From positions 10,878,501 through 10,942,500 of the forward strand of contig JAITYX010000003.1 of assembly GCA_021018815.1 (NCBI GenBank): a DNA stretch of 64,000 nt, read 5' to 3'. The translations under genes and the position numbers were made by a program. Position 1 is the stretch's first letter; the number at the start of each line of letters is the position of its first letter. Shown here one piece after another: positions 33,306 to 45,735 of the stretch. The DNA is from Talinum fruticosum. Its lineage: Eukaryota > Streptophyta > Magnoliopsida > Caryophyllales > Talinaceae. The notes under the pieces were generated by a model that saw only the letters and a program-made list of their open reading frames with translations, made no database searches and had not been told where the DNA came from.

Positions 33306-34782
33306 TGAAGGTTTGCTCGTGGAGAGTCTAAGTCATCCTAGAGGGGGTGAATAGGGTGATGAAGAAAATTAAACAATCTTTGAAAGAATTGAGCTAAACA
33401 AGCAGATTTTGAGTCTAGATTGGACTTAGAAAAGTAATAACACACATTTAGGTGGAAACCCTCCCGGGGTAAAAAGCCACGGACGAGTGCTAATCCAAGC
33501 ACCAAGTCAAATCCAATATTTTCAATCCACAAAGTACAAGGACTCGACTCTACCAGAATTGCTCCCTTAAACAATCCCTTACAATGTTTTCCTAGACTCG
33601 AAGTTCCCTTATCTAATCAAGTACTTCTTGACTGAGGTAACCTTTACAATCGGGGACAAGCGAGGTGAGTTAACCCTTACAGCTCGGTCAAGGGACCTTA
33701 CTTAAAAAGTAAGAAAAGAATGTAATTGATTACAAGGCTTTTTATGACTCGAGAAAATATTAAATACGAGACTTGGAGTTGTAAATAGAAGATTGAGTAA
33801 GAACAATAAATTCAGTTGAAGCAATGTGTTCAAGCAATCTCTTCAGCAATTTTCTGGTCTTGTGAAGTGACTTCTATTTATAACCAACCAGGCAAAGTGA
33901 TCGTTATACTTGGTTCTAGACGAAGTCTTCACTAGCCGTTGTAACGGCTCTTTTGAGTCACTCGTAAAAGATCCGTTGGGATGTGAACATTGTGTAACAG
34001 CTCTTGGCTTCAAAAGGTGGTCCAATCACTTAGTGGTGACTGAAAATTGTGGTGGAAACAACCGCTAGGTCTAGAGTTAGAGTTTTCCAGTTTTGGAAAC
34101 AAACAACCCCGACACGGTGTCCGAGCCATGTCTAGAAGTAGCTAAAACTTGTCTGCTGGTGATTAGCGGCTAGAAGTCGGTTGCTTTTGTAATTCAAAAC
34201 GTAAGTTAGCCTCGTTTAAATAACCTACAAAAGCAACCCACATTGGTTCTCAAAGTATAAAATACTTTGGTCCAAGATTAGGAATAGATAATAATTTAAT
34301 TAGAATAAATTAATACTTAGTTATCTTTGGCCTAAAAGAATGGAATTTTCCGAGTCTAATATTCAATACACTCAAATTCCATCCGAGTCAATCCTAAGGA
34401 TGATCAAGTAGAAAGAGTTAAATATTAGAGTATAACAACTTGATCCGATAAAATAGTTCTCAAGTAAATAAACTAATTTAGAATAAGGAATTAACACTGT
34501 AATTCTCTTTGCGTTGAAGTATACAGATCAGTCCTTCGAATAAGAGTGTTAGAGAAATTATTTGAGCATTCGATAGTTTTGAGTGATGTCCGAGTGAGTC
34601 GAAACTCTATTGTAAGAGATATGCAATGAGGCGCTTTTAAGTCGGTCGAACATAATGAAAACTTATATAAGAGTTTCTATAGTGCTCGGAATGACTTGAA
34701 ATCAAAACTTAAGAGAGATAAGATTTATACCGAGTATTCATGTAATACTCGGAATGACTTAGAGTTAAAAACCGAGTCTTCT
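33306..34782 (-). repeat. 5' LTR of copia D
   Basis: GAAGACTCGG (34781) to GCAAACCTTCA (33306) on the minus strand; primer site ATTGGTATCAAAGCC at 33305-33291. It directly touches copia E LTR sequence at 34783. Confidence 0.82.
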
Positions 34783-35688
34783 AAAGTGATTTAATCTCAT
34801 TTCAAAAAGCAAAAGCAACCGACTTATAATCCTTAAACACCAACAGATAGAAAAGTCATTGTTTCGGAATAGGCTCGGACACCGTGTCAAGGTTGTTTGT
34901 TTCCATTTCCGGTAAACTTCAACTTTGAGTCTAACGGCTATTTCAACCCCAGATTTCAATCACAACAAGTGGGTTAGACCACCTTTTAAGGCAAGGACCG
35001 AAGCACAATGTTCATATCTAAAACGGTTCTTTTTATAAAGGACTCGGACTATCTGTTACAACGGATAGTGAAGCTTCCCAATCCGGAATTAGTCACAACG
35101 ACTATCCGCCCTGCTTAGTATAAATATAAGCCATCCTACAAGACTTATAAGATTGCTAGAAGTGAACTATAATCTTACTCTCTCAATCTTTTCTAGCGTT
35201 GAACTTTGTACTTAAGTTTTTCTCAACTTCGAATTGAACGGAAGAAGTCTTGTAATTAGTCTTACTCTTCCTTACTTCATTTCTATGTAATATTCCTTAA
35301 CCGAGCTGTAAGGGTTAACTCAGCCCAATTGTTCCTAGTTGTAAAAGGTTCCTCGGTTAGGAAGTACTAGGGCGAGATAAGGGAACTTCTATGCGTAGGA
35401 AAATCTATATTGAATTGTCTAAGGGAGCAATCTTGTAAGTGTCTTGTATTTTGTGGATTCAAAATTGTGGATTTGACTTAGTGTCCGGATTGCCACTGAT
35501 CGTGGTTTTACGCCCGGGACGGTTTCCACGTAATTTTCTATGTTCTATTTTTCTCAATTCATTCTAGACTCAGGATCGCTTTTCGAGCTTATACTTTGCA
35601 AAAAATCTTTTAATCCGCAAAATTTCCTTCTCACCTTATCCACCCCCTCCCCTATAGGGTGACTCGGACTCTCAAGAGAAAACCTTCA
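34783..35688 (+). repeat. 5' LTR of copia E, lacking ~520 bp at 5' side
   Basis: Starts mid-LTR (GTGATTTAATCTCATTTC, equivalent to 60970 in the E 3' LTR) and ends AAAACCTTCA at 35688. TATAAATA lies at 35119-35126. The missing part was separated or lost at the D junction. Confidence 0.82.
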
Positions 35689-35702
35689 ATTGGTATCGAG
35701 CC
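35689..35702 (+). promoter_or_regulatory. Primer-binding site of copia E
   Basis: ATTGGTATCGAGCC immediately after the LTR, identical to A, B, F-type sites apart from one base in F (ATTGATATCGAGCC, 40799-40812). Confidence 0.8.
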
Positions 35703-35782
35703 TAGCCGTCACAAAGGATCTAACAATTTAAGGTTTAAAGATCCGATGGCTCTTAATTATGAAGAGTTCAATGAAGGAAAAT

Positions 35783-38002
35783 GTTAAGCTTGTCGTACAG
35801 ACAACAAATTAAACCACTACTTAAACTTATAATAAACAATATAGCAAGGGCAAGTAGGGATCGAATCCACGAGGAAAGATATAATAACATGCAAGTTTTA
35901 ATCTAATTAAATTTACTACTCTTAAAAACAAAATAGAAAATATAAATTAAAATCAATAACTAAAATTCATAGAAAATTATCTAATAACTAAATAAATAAT
36001 TTATACAGAATAATAAAACTACAATAACCCAGAAATATTTTTGTATATTTTTAGAATAATTAAAACAGAAAACTAAAGCAGAAAATAAACAAATTCTAAA
36101 ACAGAAAATTAAATAAGTAAAATTCTGCACTAAAATACTTACGAAAATAAATACTAAAATTACCCAGAATAATAATACTAATTTTCTAAACCTAACCAGA
36201 CCCAAAAAATATAAAAACAAAATTTAAAATCTAATTTACGAATTTATTTTATTAAAAACCTGCAGTAATTAAATTCAAGAATTAAATCTGAAAAAATATC
36301 AAATTAATTCCAAAAATTCTAAAATTTAATCACAGCAAACTAGGACTCTATCTAAACCCTAAAAGAAAATAAAACACGAAAAATAACAAAAGAAACTATT
36401 TTTAAACTAATTTCTAACAAACTGACTCAAAAATAATAAAAGCTGACAGAAAATTAATTCTGAAAATTAAAATATGTAAAGACTCAAAATTAAATTAAAA
36501 TAAAATTACTAAAACTAACCTAAAATACTGATCTTTAGGGGGTAACGAAATTAATAATAAAAGACTATGTATTTATAAATAAAAATTGCCAAACTAAAGA
36601 AAATAACTAAAAAGCAAACAAATAATTATCAAAGATAGCAAATTTATAAAAACACTTAGTATAATCTATATCCACCATGCAAATTATTATTATCATTAAC
36701 ACACAAATTAATCTACCCATGAGCTAAACTGTAGAAGACAACCACTAGCGGATCTTCCCCGTTTTTCCTTAGTTATTAGTTTACTTAGGCCTAGCCCTAA
36801 TATAAACCCTACTAATATTGATAACCCTAGCACTAGCACTAGAATTTAATCAAATCAGAGCATTAAGTATTAGAAAAACATCATCTAGCACCTAATAACC
36901 AATCTACTAGCAAATTGATTTAAGAAGGATCTATGATAATTCCCTAATTAAAAGAGATGGGTATGAGCCATCCATGATTAACTAGGGTGATACTTATGTC
37001 TAAAAGATCAAGCAATTACGTACTTAAACCCTCTAAACTATCACATGAATTTATGTAAAACTAAATAGCGTGCACTCTAATTAATTAGACATAAATTCAT
37101 AAACATTAAACACAAATTATCATAAAATCATGGATTGAATCAATAAGACAATAAAAATCGAAACTTTGTTTCAAAATAAATAATTTAACATGGCTTCAAG
37201 TAGATTATACCAAGTATAAGAAAAACTACTCACACATAATGTAAGTTAAAACATGTAAACTAAATAAAACTAGCATCTTTAGTATTAATCTATCAATAAA
37301 AACTCAATCTTTTCTAATAAAAATTACAAAACTAAATTATACTACCGATATTAGTTTCTTTGACCCGGGAAGATGAAGAAGATGATGATGGATGGTGGCT
37401 GGCTGGGCAGCGGACAGCAGCAGCAGCAAGCGGACAGCAGCAGCAGCAAGCGGACAGCAGCAGCAGCAAGCGGGCAGCAGCGGCAGCAAGGGTTCAGGCG
37501 GCAGTGCAGCGGCTGGCTGGTGGCTGGGCAGCAGGTGTAGGCGGCAGCAAGCGGTGGTGGCTGGCATGGACAGCAAAGGTAAGAGGTGGTGATTGTGTGT
37601 GGGTCTAGGTCAGCCAAGATGGGGCAGCGAGCAAGGGCTGCGTGTAGCTCCTCCCGGGCTCCCTTTTATGATGATAATAAGTAGTATATATAGGGTAAAA
37701 GAGTTAGGGTTTATTTCTCTTTCTTCTCTTCTAAGTTTCCTTTTCTATTCCAATTAGGATTTCCTAAAATATAATATCCTAAAATAAATATTTTATTACA
37801 TATTATATTTATGGACCGACTTCATATATTTTCTTGGATGCTTGTCGGTAGCTAAAAATCCACTTTTAACGACTTTTCTTCTCTTCCCCACTTTATTCGA
37901 TAATTACCTATAAATAGACAAAATAGAATAAATTAGATAAAATAAACTATATAATATAAACTAAATAACTACTAAAAATACGTATAAAATACGACTTAAC
38001 GT
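35783..38002. mobile_element. Insertion X in E gag, class unresolved
   Basis: A 2.2-kb AT-rich segment absent from other copies of the gag. It is flanked by AAAAT on both sides (35778-35782 and 38003-38007), a likely 5-bp target duplication. Ends are GTTAAGCTTGTCG and CGACTTAACGT, giving short inverted termini GTTAAG...CTTAAC. Near the left end is GTAGGGATCGAATCCACGAGG. No transposase or RT was recognised. It holds a CAG-rich 20-bp tandem repeat (37411-37490) and long AT-rich stretches. It may be a nonautonomous transposon. Confidence 0.6.
37411..37490. repeat. 20-bp minisatellite (CAG-rich)
   Basis: Three perfect copies of CGGACAGCAGCAGCAGCAAG and a fourth variant, inside X. They produce Gln/Ala/Ser-rich open frames on both strands (37351-37617) that are not supported as genes. 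Confidence 0.9.
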
Positions 38003-39263
38003 AAAATCTTTCACCGGACCACCCATGTTCAAGGGATCAAACTTTGTTCACTGAAAGAAGATCATGGAATGCTTCATCCAAGAATATGATGAAGATATCT
38101 CGAACATCATCTACCACGAAACTCCCAACATGATAGATGGCACTCGTATAGTAGCCAAGGTAAAGTCCGAGTTCACTGCTGAAGAGAACGAGAAATACGA
38201 AAAGAACTCTAAGGCAATAAACACACTCGATGTGTGCAATTAACTAAGCGGAAGACAATAGAGTGTTTGGTTACGATCATCGCCAATGAAGTCTAAGACA
38301 CACTTGGTTACTACTTATGAAGGTACCAGTCAAGTTAAGAAAGAAAAGATAAGTCAAGTATATCCATAAGTATGAGATGTTCAAGATGGAGGTTGATGAG
38401 AACATAACTCAAATGTACATCCGCTTCACTGAGATTATCAACAATCTCAAGTCCCTTGGAAGGTAGATTTCTCATGAAGAAATTGTCATAGATTTTGAGG
38501 AGTTTATTGAAGAGAAGATGGGGTCCTAAGGTAATACCTATTGAAGAAGCTCAAGACCTTACTCAATTGAAGCCATATGAACTCATTGGGAAACTACTTA
38601 CCCATGAGTTGCACCTAGAGGAAGAAGAATTTGAGATCAACACCAAAAGAAACATGCTCTTAAAGCCTCAAAAGAACCTGGTCCTAGTCCGAGTTCCTCG
38701 GATTTCAAAGAAGATCCCATGGCACTTCTAGCCCTAGGATTCAAGAAAATAATGAAATACAAAAACGTGGCGGAAGAAGCCAAAGCAAGACTTCTACAAG
38801 AAGGACAGAAAAGGTAAATTCTCATCCACTTCAAGTTTATCTTTAACTAAGAACTCTAGTTGCTTTGAGTGTGGTAGCAAAGAGCACATAGTCAAGGAAT
38901 GTCTTAAGAGGAGAAAGGACAAAAAGAAGAAAAAGGCTATGGTAGCCACCTAGAGTGATGATGAATCGGAGGAAGATGATGACACTAATGATGAGTCAAA
39001 GTGTCTTGTGGCTCTGTCAGCCTCGTAGGCTGGATCTCGAGTCGAAAATGAAGCATCAAATATTGAGGAAACAGATCCTCATGATCTACTTTCTCAAATT
39101 CTCCAAGCATGATCTAGCTAAATACATTTTTACTTTGGAGGAGAAGTCCAATTTTGATTATTTTAAATTTAAAGAGACATTAAAGTCTCTCGAGTCTCGA
39201 GAACAACTCTTTGAAAAATGATTTAGAAAAATTAAGACAGAACCCGAAGGTACTTAAGACTAG

Positions 39264-40798
39264 TGAAGACTTAGATTCTACACTTATATCATTCCGAGTA
39301 CTATAAAGGAATCAGGTACAAACTTCATCTCTTCTAAATTTTGATTTCAAGTCATTCCGAGTATTATAGAAACTTTTCTAAGTGTTATAATATCTTTTCG
39401 AGTGTTACGTAAACTATTGCATATGTTTTCATTCGATTCGACTTACTCGTAAAGCACAATCTTGTTCATCAATCCACTCATAGTTCCGAGTCACTCGGAC
39501 ATCATTTAGATATCACTCGGACTTATTGTATGTTCAAATAATCTCAACAAGCACTTTCAAACCAAGTTCGACTTTATATTCTAAGTTCAAGTGAATTACA
39601 GATGTTAATTCAACTTTCTAAGTCGACATGTGTTGATTGAATTATACATGTCTAGATCAAGTACTCTTACTTTGATATTCTCTGTCTAACTTGTTCTCTC
39701 TCTAGAATGACTCAAATGGAATTTGAGTATAATGAATATTAGACTCGAAATTTCCACTCTTCAAGGACTCGGATAATTATACACTTAATAATCTTAATTA
39801 AATTATTATCTATGTCTAATCTTGGACCAAAGTATTTTATACTTTGAGAACCAAATTGGTTTACTTTTGTAGGTTATCTAACCGAGGTTATCCTACTTTT
39901 GAATTACAAAAGTAACCGGCTTCAAGATGTCAAATCGCCAGCGAGATAAGGCTTTTTCTACTTCGGCCAAGGCTCGGATCATCGTGTCGTGGTTGTCTCG
40001 TTTCCAAAACTAGAAATATTCAATGCTCAGCTCAATAGTGGTTTCCACCCTACTTTTCGGACACCATCGGCGGAATGGGACATCCTAAGAAGTCAAGAGC
40101 TGCTGCACAACGTTCACATCTCAACGGATCTTTTACGAGTGGCTCGGAAGAACCGTTACAACGATCATAGAGGACTTTTAATCGGAAGATAGTCACAACG
40201 ACTAATCTGTTTGGTCATCTATAAATAGAAGCCACTTCACAAGACTTGAAGATTGCTGAACCTATTGCTCAAATCATATCTCTCCGTATAATAGTCACTC
40301 AATCTTCATCTTACAACTACAAGTTCAGTACTTAACACTTTTCCGAGTTGTAAAGTCTTGTAATCGAGTCACAAACTTTCTTTCTTACTTTACGAGTAAG
40401 GTCCCGTGACTGATCCGTAAGGGTTAACTCAGCTCGGTTGTCTTTAGATGTAAAGGTTATCTTAATTATGAAGTACTAGATCGGATAAGGGAACTTCGAG
40501 TCTAGGAAAACTTTGTAAAGAATTATCTAAGGGAGCAATTCTAGTTCAGTCAGTCTATCGTATTTTGTGGATTCAAAATAGTGGATTTGACTTGGTGCTT
40601 GGATTAGCACTGGCCATGGTTTTCTCGCCCTAGGAGGGTTTCCACGTAATTTTAAGTTCACTCTTTTCGAGCCCAATCTAGACTCAAACAGACTCTTAAA
40701 GTTTAATTTAAACTTTAACCTTCCATTTATTGTTTAAATTTCCTCATCACCCTATTCACCCCCTAGGGTGACTAAGACTCTCCAAGAGCAAACCTTTA
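39264..40798 (+). repeat. 5' LTR of copia F (1535 bp)
   Basis: TGAAGACTTAG...AACCTTTA. TATAAATA at 40220-40227 is followed by the conserved GAAGCCACTTCACAAGACTTGAAG, the probable transcription start region. Confidence 0.9.
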
Positions 40799-40857
40799 AT
40801 TGATATCGAGCCTAGCCTTTTAGAAAGGATCTAACCATCCAAAGGTTTAAAGATCAA

Positions 40858-42700
40858 ATGGCTCAAAACAATGGAGAGTTCGATGAAGAAAGATCTTCCA
40901 AGCAGACTATCAAAGTTTAAAGGATCAAATTTCGTACACTCGGAAGAAGCTCATGGGATGCTTTCTGTTGGATCACGATGAATATGTATGGAATATCATA
41001 CAAGAAGGAAATTACATTCCAATGAAGATGGAGGAAATAAGACTCTTACCTAAAGCAATGATCGAGTACACCATCTGAAGAGGCGTAAAAGTTCGAAAGA
41101 ACTTTAAAGTAATGAACATTCTAATGTGCGTCATCAGCTCGAAGAATACAATAGAGTGTCAGCTTGTGACACGAGCAAAAGAAGTGTGGGACATTCTTAT
41201 CAACACATATGAAGGCACCACCCAAGTTAGACAAGCAAAGATAAGCCAATATCTTCATAATTATGAGCTGTTCAAGATAGAGCCGAAGAAAACATCACTC
41301 ATATGTTCATCCACTTCATCGAGACTACTAACAATCTAAAATCTCTGGGTAGAAAGATTTCCCATGAGGAATGTGCGGAAAGATTCTAAGAAGCCTACCC
41401 AAGAGAAGATGGGGTCCAAAAGTAACCGCCATCGAGGAAGCTCAAAACCTCTCTCTATTAAAGCCGGATGAACTCATTAGGAAGCTACTCACCCATGAGA
41501 TCCATCTAGAAGAGGAGGACGCCGAGGTAAGCACTAAAAAGAATATTGCGCTGAAGGCCTCGGAAAGCAAAGAAGAAAATCTGAGCTCTTCAAACTCGGA
41601 AGAAGATCCCATGGCACTTATCGCTGGAGGCTTCAAAAGAATGATGAAGCACATAAGATGGGAGAAAAGGCACGAGAGAAGAGTTCTACAAGAAAGACAA
41701 GAAGGATAGAAAAGGTAAACACTCTTCGCCTTCAAAATTATCTTTAACTAAGAACTCTAGCTGTTTTGAATGTGGCAGCAAAGATCATATAGTCAAAGAC
41801 TGTCCAAGAAGAAAAAGGGACAGAAAGAAGAAGATGGATATGATGGCCACATGGAGTGATGAAGACTCATCCGAAGAAGATGAAGACTCGGATGACTCAA
41901 AGTATCTAATGGCACTATCGGACTCGAAGCTGAATCCGAGTCAAACTCGATCACTCGGACAATGAGGAAACAAATCCTCAAGAGGTAATTGAACATTTCC
42001 TCAAGTTCTCCAAAGTTGATTTAGCCAAATATATTTATACTTTGGAAGAGAAGTCTAATTCCGATTCCTCTCAATTTAAAGAACAACTTGAGTCTATCAC
42101 TTCGAGAGCATCTCTTTGAAAAATGAATTAGAAAATCCGAGACTTACTCTAAGAGAACTCAAGACTAGTGCTCAAGCTAATGAGACTGAGTCCGAGTCAC
42201 TCGGAAGAGAAACTAAGCAACTAAAGCAAAAGCTCAATGAGTCTCAAGAACTTGTTTTAAAGTTTACTCAAGGTCAGAAAAACCTTGACATGCTCTTAGC
42301 CTCTCAATGTGTCTCCTTCGAAAAGAAGGACTCGGTTTTAACAAAGAGGAGGAATCTAATTCCTACTCGGATCTTTTCAAAAGGGTTCCGAACCGTGAAG
42401 TTCAAGAAGGTTGAGCACGATCCCATTCATAAGAATGAAAGGGGACTGAGCCTGGACCAGCCTTATAGGAGAAAGCCTTCTCCACCTGGTTTATAAAAGA
42501 AAAGACTTTCAAAAGAAAGAGACACAGACTCAATTCTTAAAAGGAAGACTCAGAATTAGACAAAACCCAAAGTTATTCAAATCCGGGTTCGTAAGAGTCT
42601 TCTTCCTCGAAAAGGACCATAGTAAGGGGAGTTACTAGGTTCGTTAGAGGAAGTGAGAAGGGTTAGTTTGTTTCGACTTGCAAGTAACTCGAAAAGGACA
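40858..42700 (+). pseudogene. Copia gag (F)
   Basis: Start ATG 40858 (MAQNNGEFDEERSS). Order as in A: M-N-I-L-M-C-V-I-S-S (41112), N-T-Y-E-G-T-T-Q-V, K-V-T-A-I-E-E-A-Q-N-L (41425), D-P-M-A-L-I-A-G-G-F-K-R (41608-41643), intact CCHC knuckle CFECGSKDHIVKDC (41763-41804), acidic stretch D-E-D-S-S-E-E-D-E-D, and a leucine/glutamate coiled-coil-like part 42116-42330 (L-K-N-E-L-E-N, E-T-K-Q-L-K-Q-K-L). A basic linker leads to protease. In-frame stop early (after ~20 codons) and later frame changes. Confidence 0.85.
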
Positions 42701-43068
42701 AAAGGACATTGGTACTGGATAGTGGATGCTCACGCAACATGTCGGGAGACTCAAGACTCTTTTACGAGTTAGAAGATTACAAAGGAGGCAAAGTCACTTT
42801 TGGGTATGATAGCAAGGGCAAGATAATTGGGATAGGCAAGATTGGAAAAAAGAATATTTGGTCAACCCGATCTACCTTGTCAAGGGATGAAAATACAATC
42901 TACTCAAGCATCTCTCAATTGTGTGACAAAGGTCAAGAGGTAAGATTCACTCGGACCAACTGCTATATTTCTAATGAAACTACCAAGGAGGCTAAGCTCT
43001 CGGGTAAGAGATCGGTTAATACTTACACTATTCCTCTTTCGACCCAAGTCGGAATTTATCTTGCTTAA
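42701..43068 (+). pseudogene. Copia aspartic protease (F)
   Basis: An open frame with the intact active site L-D-S-G-C-S-R-N-M-S-G-D (42715-42750), G-G-K-V-T-F-G, and S-I-S-Q-L-C-D-K-G-Q-E-V (42907-42942). Between them the L-K-Y-N-L-L region is altered by a local frame change. It would process the polyprotein. Confidence 0.82.
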
Positions 43069-44330
43069 AAGCATCTCTACATGATGATTCTTGGACATGG
43101 CATCGTAGAATAGGTTATGTTAGCATGCACACCATTCAAAAGCTTGCATCCCATGGTTTAGTCGAGGCTTGCCTAACTGTGCATTTAAGAAAGATAAAAT
43201 TTGTGAAGCATGCACAAAAGGGAAACAGGTCGGATCATCTTTCAAATCTCTCAAGACTGTCTCCACATCCAAAGTGCTTGGAATTGTTGCATATGGACTT
43301 ATGTGGTGAAATTCTTGAAAAGAGTCTCGGAGGTAAATCATATGTGATTGTGATTGTTGATGACTACTCACGATTTACTCGGGTTTGTTTTCTTAAGCAC
43401 AAAAATGAAGCTTTCAAAGAGTTCAGCAAGCTCCGTAGGAAAATTCAAGTTGAGTCTCGGACTCAAATCAAAAGAATTTGAACTAACCATAGAAGGGAGT
43501 TCGATTACTCGGAATTTGCAGAGTTCTATGATAAGAATGGTATCTCTCACAACTTCTCAGCACCAAGAACTCCTCAAAAAATGGAGTAGTGGAGAGAAAG
43601 AACCAAACTTTTGAAGAAATAGGAAGGACTATGATGATTGAACATGATCTACCTTACTATTTTGGGGCTGAGGCGATCAACACAACTAACTACACTTTGA
43701 ACAGATGCCTCATCGGACCCATCCTGAAGAAAACTCCATATGAGCTCTACAAAGGGAAGAAACCCAACATTTCATACTTCAAACCCTTTGGATGTAAGTG
43801 CTATAATCACAACAATGGTAAGGATCACCTGACTAAGTTTAATGCTCTGTCGGATGAAGGTATTTTTCTTGATTAATCTCATAGTAAAGCATATCGCATT
43901 TTCAATAAAAGAACTAACAAAGTGGAAGAAAGTATCCACGTTGTTTTTATGAGATTGATCGGGGATAACCAAGTGAGTCAACATTCTCAAATCGAAGCTT
44001 AGTCGAGATGATGATCGTATCGAAGATGAGCTCGGAAAGAGTCAAGGAAAAGTCACTTAGAATGAGGCAACTCGGAACACCATGACTCGGAATGAACCGA
44101 CTCAAGAGCCGGCTCGGAATGCCGAGGGCCAATCAAATGAGCAAGCTCAATCAGATTAGACCACTAAGGATCAACCAATTCAACCTACAAATCTGGTGAA
44201 CCAGAAAACAGGTAGAGCTTTCAAATATGCTTGAGCCACCCACTCAAAATATCCTGTCTAACATCAACGAGTGGGGTAAGAACTCATTCCTCTCTGTAAA
44301 ATCTATGTGCATTCACTGCATTCATATCAT
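43069..44330 (+). pseudogene. Copia integrase (F), catalytic Asp changed
   Basis: Zinc region W-T-W-H-R-R-I-G-Y (43095-43120, second His lost as Tyr), then M-D-L-C-G-E-I with the first Asp (43293-43313). The second motif reads T-N-H-R-R-E-F (43485-43505) where A and E have T-D-H-G-R, so the second catalytic Asp is Asn. The Q-x-N-G-V-V-E block (43575-43600) suffers a 1-base deletion. The C-terminal open part 43589-43876 has N-R-C-L-I-G-P-I-L-K-K-T-P-Y-E-L-Y. Linker 43880-44330. Inactive. Confidence 0.85.
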
Positions 44331-45200
44331 TAATTGAAACCATAAATGCACTAGAAGCCTTTAATGAACCTGAATGGGTAGAGGCCATGCAAGAGGAACT
44401 TAATCAATTTGAAAGAAAACAAGTCTAGACTCGACCAAATGACCTTCGACCACCCAGTCATGGAAACTAAATGGGTTTTCAAGAACAAACTGGATGAAGA
44501 TGGGTTGGTAGTCAGAAATAAGACTAGACTTGTGGCTCAAGGTTACAATCAAGAAAAAGGGATTGATTGTGGGGAAACCTTTGACCAGTGGCTAGGATTG
44601 AAACTATTAGAATCCTATTGGCATTTGCATCAAGCATGAATATCAAACTGTATCAAATGGATGTTAAATGTGCTTTTCTTAATGGCTTTATTCAAGAGGA
44701 AGTCTATGTTGATCAACCCCTGGATTTGAAAACTCAGAATTTCCAAACAATGTTTTCAAGTTGTAAAAGGCTATTTATAGTCTTAAACAAGCTCTCGATG
44801 CTTGGTATGAAAGACTGAGCAATTTCTTGGTTGAACATGATTTTAGAAGAGGTCAGATTGATAAGACTCTTTTTATAAAAACCAAGGGGAAAGACTTTCT
44901 TATTGCTCGGATCTATGTTGATGATATAATATTTGGGGCTACTAATGAAATTCTCTGTCGAGAATTTTCTAAGTTAATGAGACAGAAATTCCAAATGAGC
45001 ATGATGGAAGAACTCAATTTCTTCCTTGGTCTACAAATCAAGCACAACAAAGATGGCATCTATGTCCATCAATCAAAGTATACCAAAGAGTTGCTAAAGA
45101 AGTACAAACTTCAAGATGCAAAACATGCAACAACACCAATGAGCAGCGACATAAAGTCTGGACTCGGACGGAAAAGGTAAAGCGAGTAGATCGAAACTCT
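44331..45200 (+). pseudogene. Copia reverse transcriptase (F)
   Basis: From W-V-E-A-M-Q-E-E-L-N (44378) through W-V-F-K-N-K-L-D-E-D-G (44475), [12 protein letters not shown] (44658-44693), intact I-Y-V-D-D-I-I-F-G (44911-44937), L-N-F-F-L-G-L-Q-I-K and T-K-E-L-L-K-K-Y-K-L. Frame changes near 44590 and 44750. Confidence 0.87.
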
Positions 45201-45735
45201 ATAGAGGTATTATTGGATCTCTGCTGTATCTTACTTCTAGTAGGCCAGACATAATGTTTAGTGTATGTTTGTGTGCAAGATTTCAAGCTAATCCAAAAGA
45301 ATTAGATCTCACTTCGGTGAAGAGAATTTTTAAATATCTTGTAGGGACTCGGAATCTAGGTCTATGGTACTCAAGAGACTCGGAACCGACTATCACTAGA
45401 TACTCGGATGCTGATTATGCTGGATATAAAGTTGATAGAAAGAGCACCTCAGGAGCATGCCGGTTTATAGGTCAATCCCTTATATCTTGGCACTCAAAGA
45501 AGCGTAACTCGGTAGCTCCATCAAGTGCTAAAGCTTAGTACATTGCAGTTGGAGCATGCTGCACTTAGATTCTATGGATCAAGCAACACTTGAGAGATCT
45601 TGGACTTTTATTCAAATCAATTCCAATCAAGTGTGACAATCAAAGTGCAATCAGCATTACCAAGAATTCGGTTCAAGCACTCAAATACAAAGCATATTGA
45701 GGTCGGGTATCATTTTCTAAGAGACCATTCTAAGA
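45201..45735 (+). pseudogene. Copia RNase H (F), 3' end deleted
   Basis: F-S-V-C-L-C-A-R-F-Q-A-N-P-K (45257-45298), D-R-K-S-T-S-G-A-C-R-F-I-G (45433-45470), W-H-S-K-K, a Y-I-A-V-G-A-C-C stretch (45541), K-C-D-N-Q-S-A-I (45631-45654), then H-F-L-R-D-H-S-K-K at 45708. It is there joined by deletion to the coiled C-terminal part of the env-like ORF; the T-K-P-L terminus is missing. Confidence 0.83.

Larger units (their letters stand above)
29717..34782 (-). mobile_element. Copia element D, truncated at 3' end
   Basis: 5' LTR (33306-34782), gag, a large internal deletion, integrase tail, RT and part of RNase H. RNase H stops near 29717 where gypsy G2 sequence begins. No 3' LTR or env-like ORF remains. 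The right edge meets the truncated 5' LTR of copia E head-to-head, so D apparently inserted into the E LTR and later lost its own 3' half together with the G2 5' half. Confidence 0.8.
35746..39263 (+). pseudogene. Copia gag (E), 5' part, split by insertion X
   Basis: ATG at 35746 (MALNYEEFNEG), interrupted at 35782 by X and resumed at 38008. Then F-K-G-S-N-F-V-H, M-E-C-F-I-Q-E-Y-D-E-D-I, K-R-R-W-G-P-K-V-I-P-I-E-E-A (38510-38550), and an intact CCHC knuckle CFECGSKEHIVKEC (38865-38906) after a lysine-rich stretch. It is cut at 39263 by copia F, and the rest continues at 48386. Multiple frame changes. Confidence 0.83.

Noticed and set aside
35840..35875. GATCGAATC resembling a tRNA-type B box, suggesting a SINE
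   Set aside because: No properly spaced A box and no 3' A-rich or T-rich tail; the insertion has inverted termini instead.
37351..37617. Gln/Ala-rich ORFs on both strands
   Set aside because: Products of a 20-bp CAG-type minisatellite inside insertion X.
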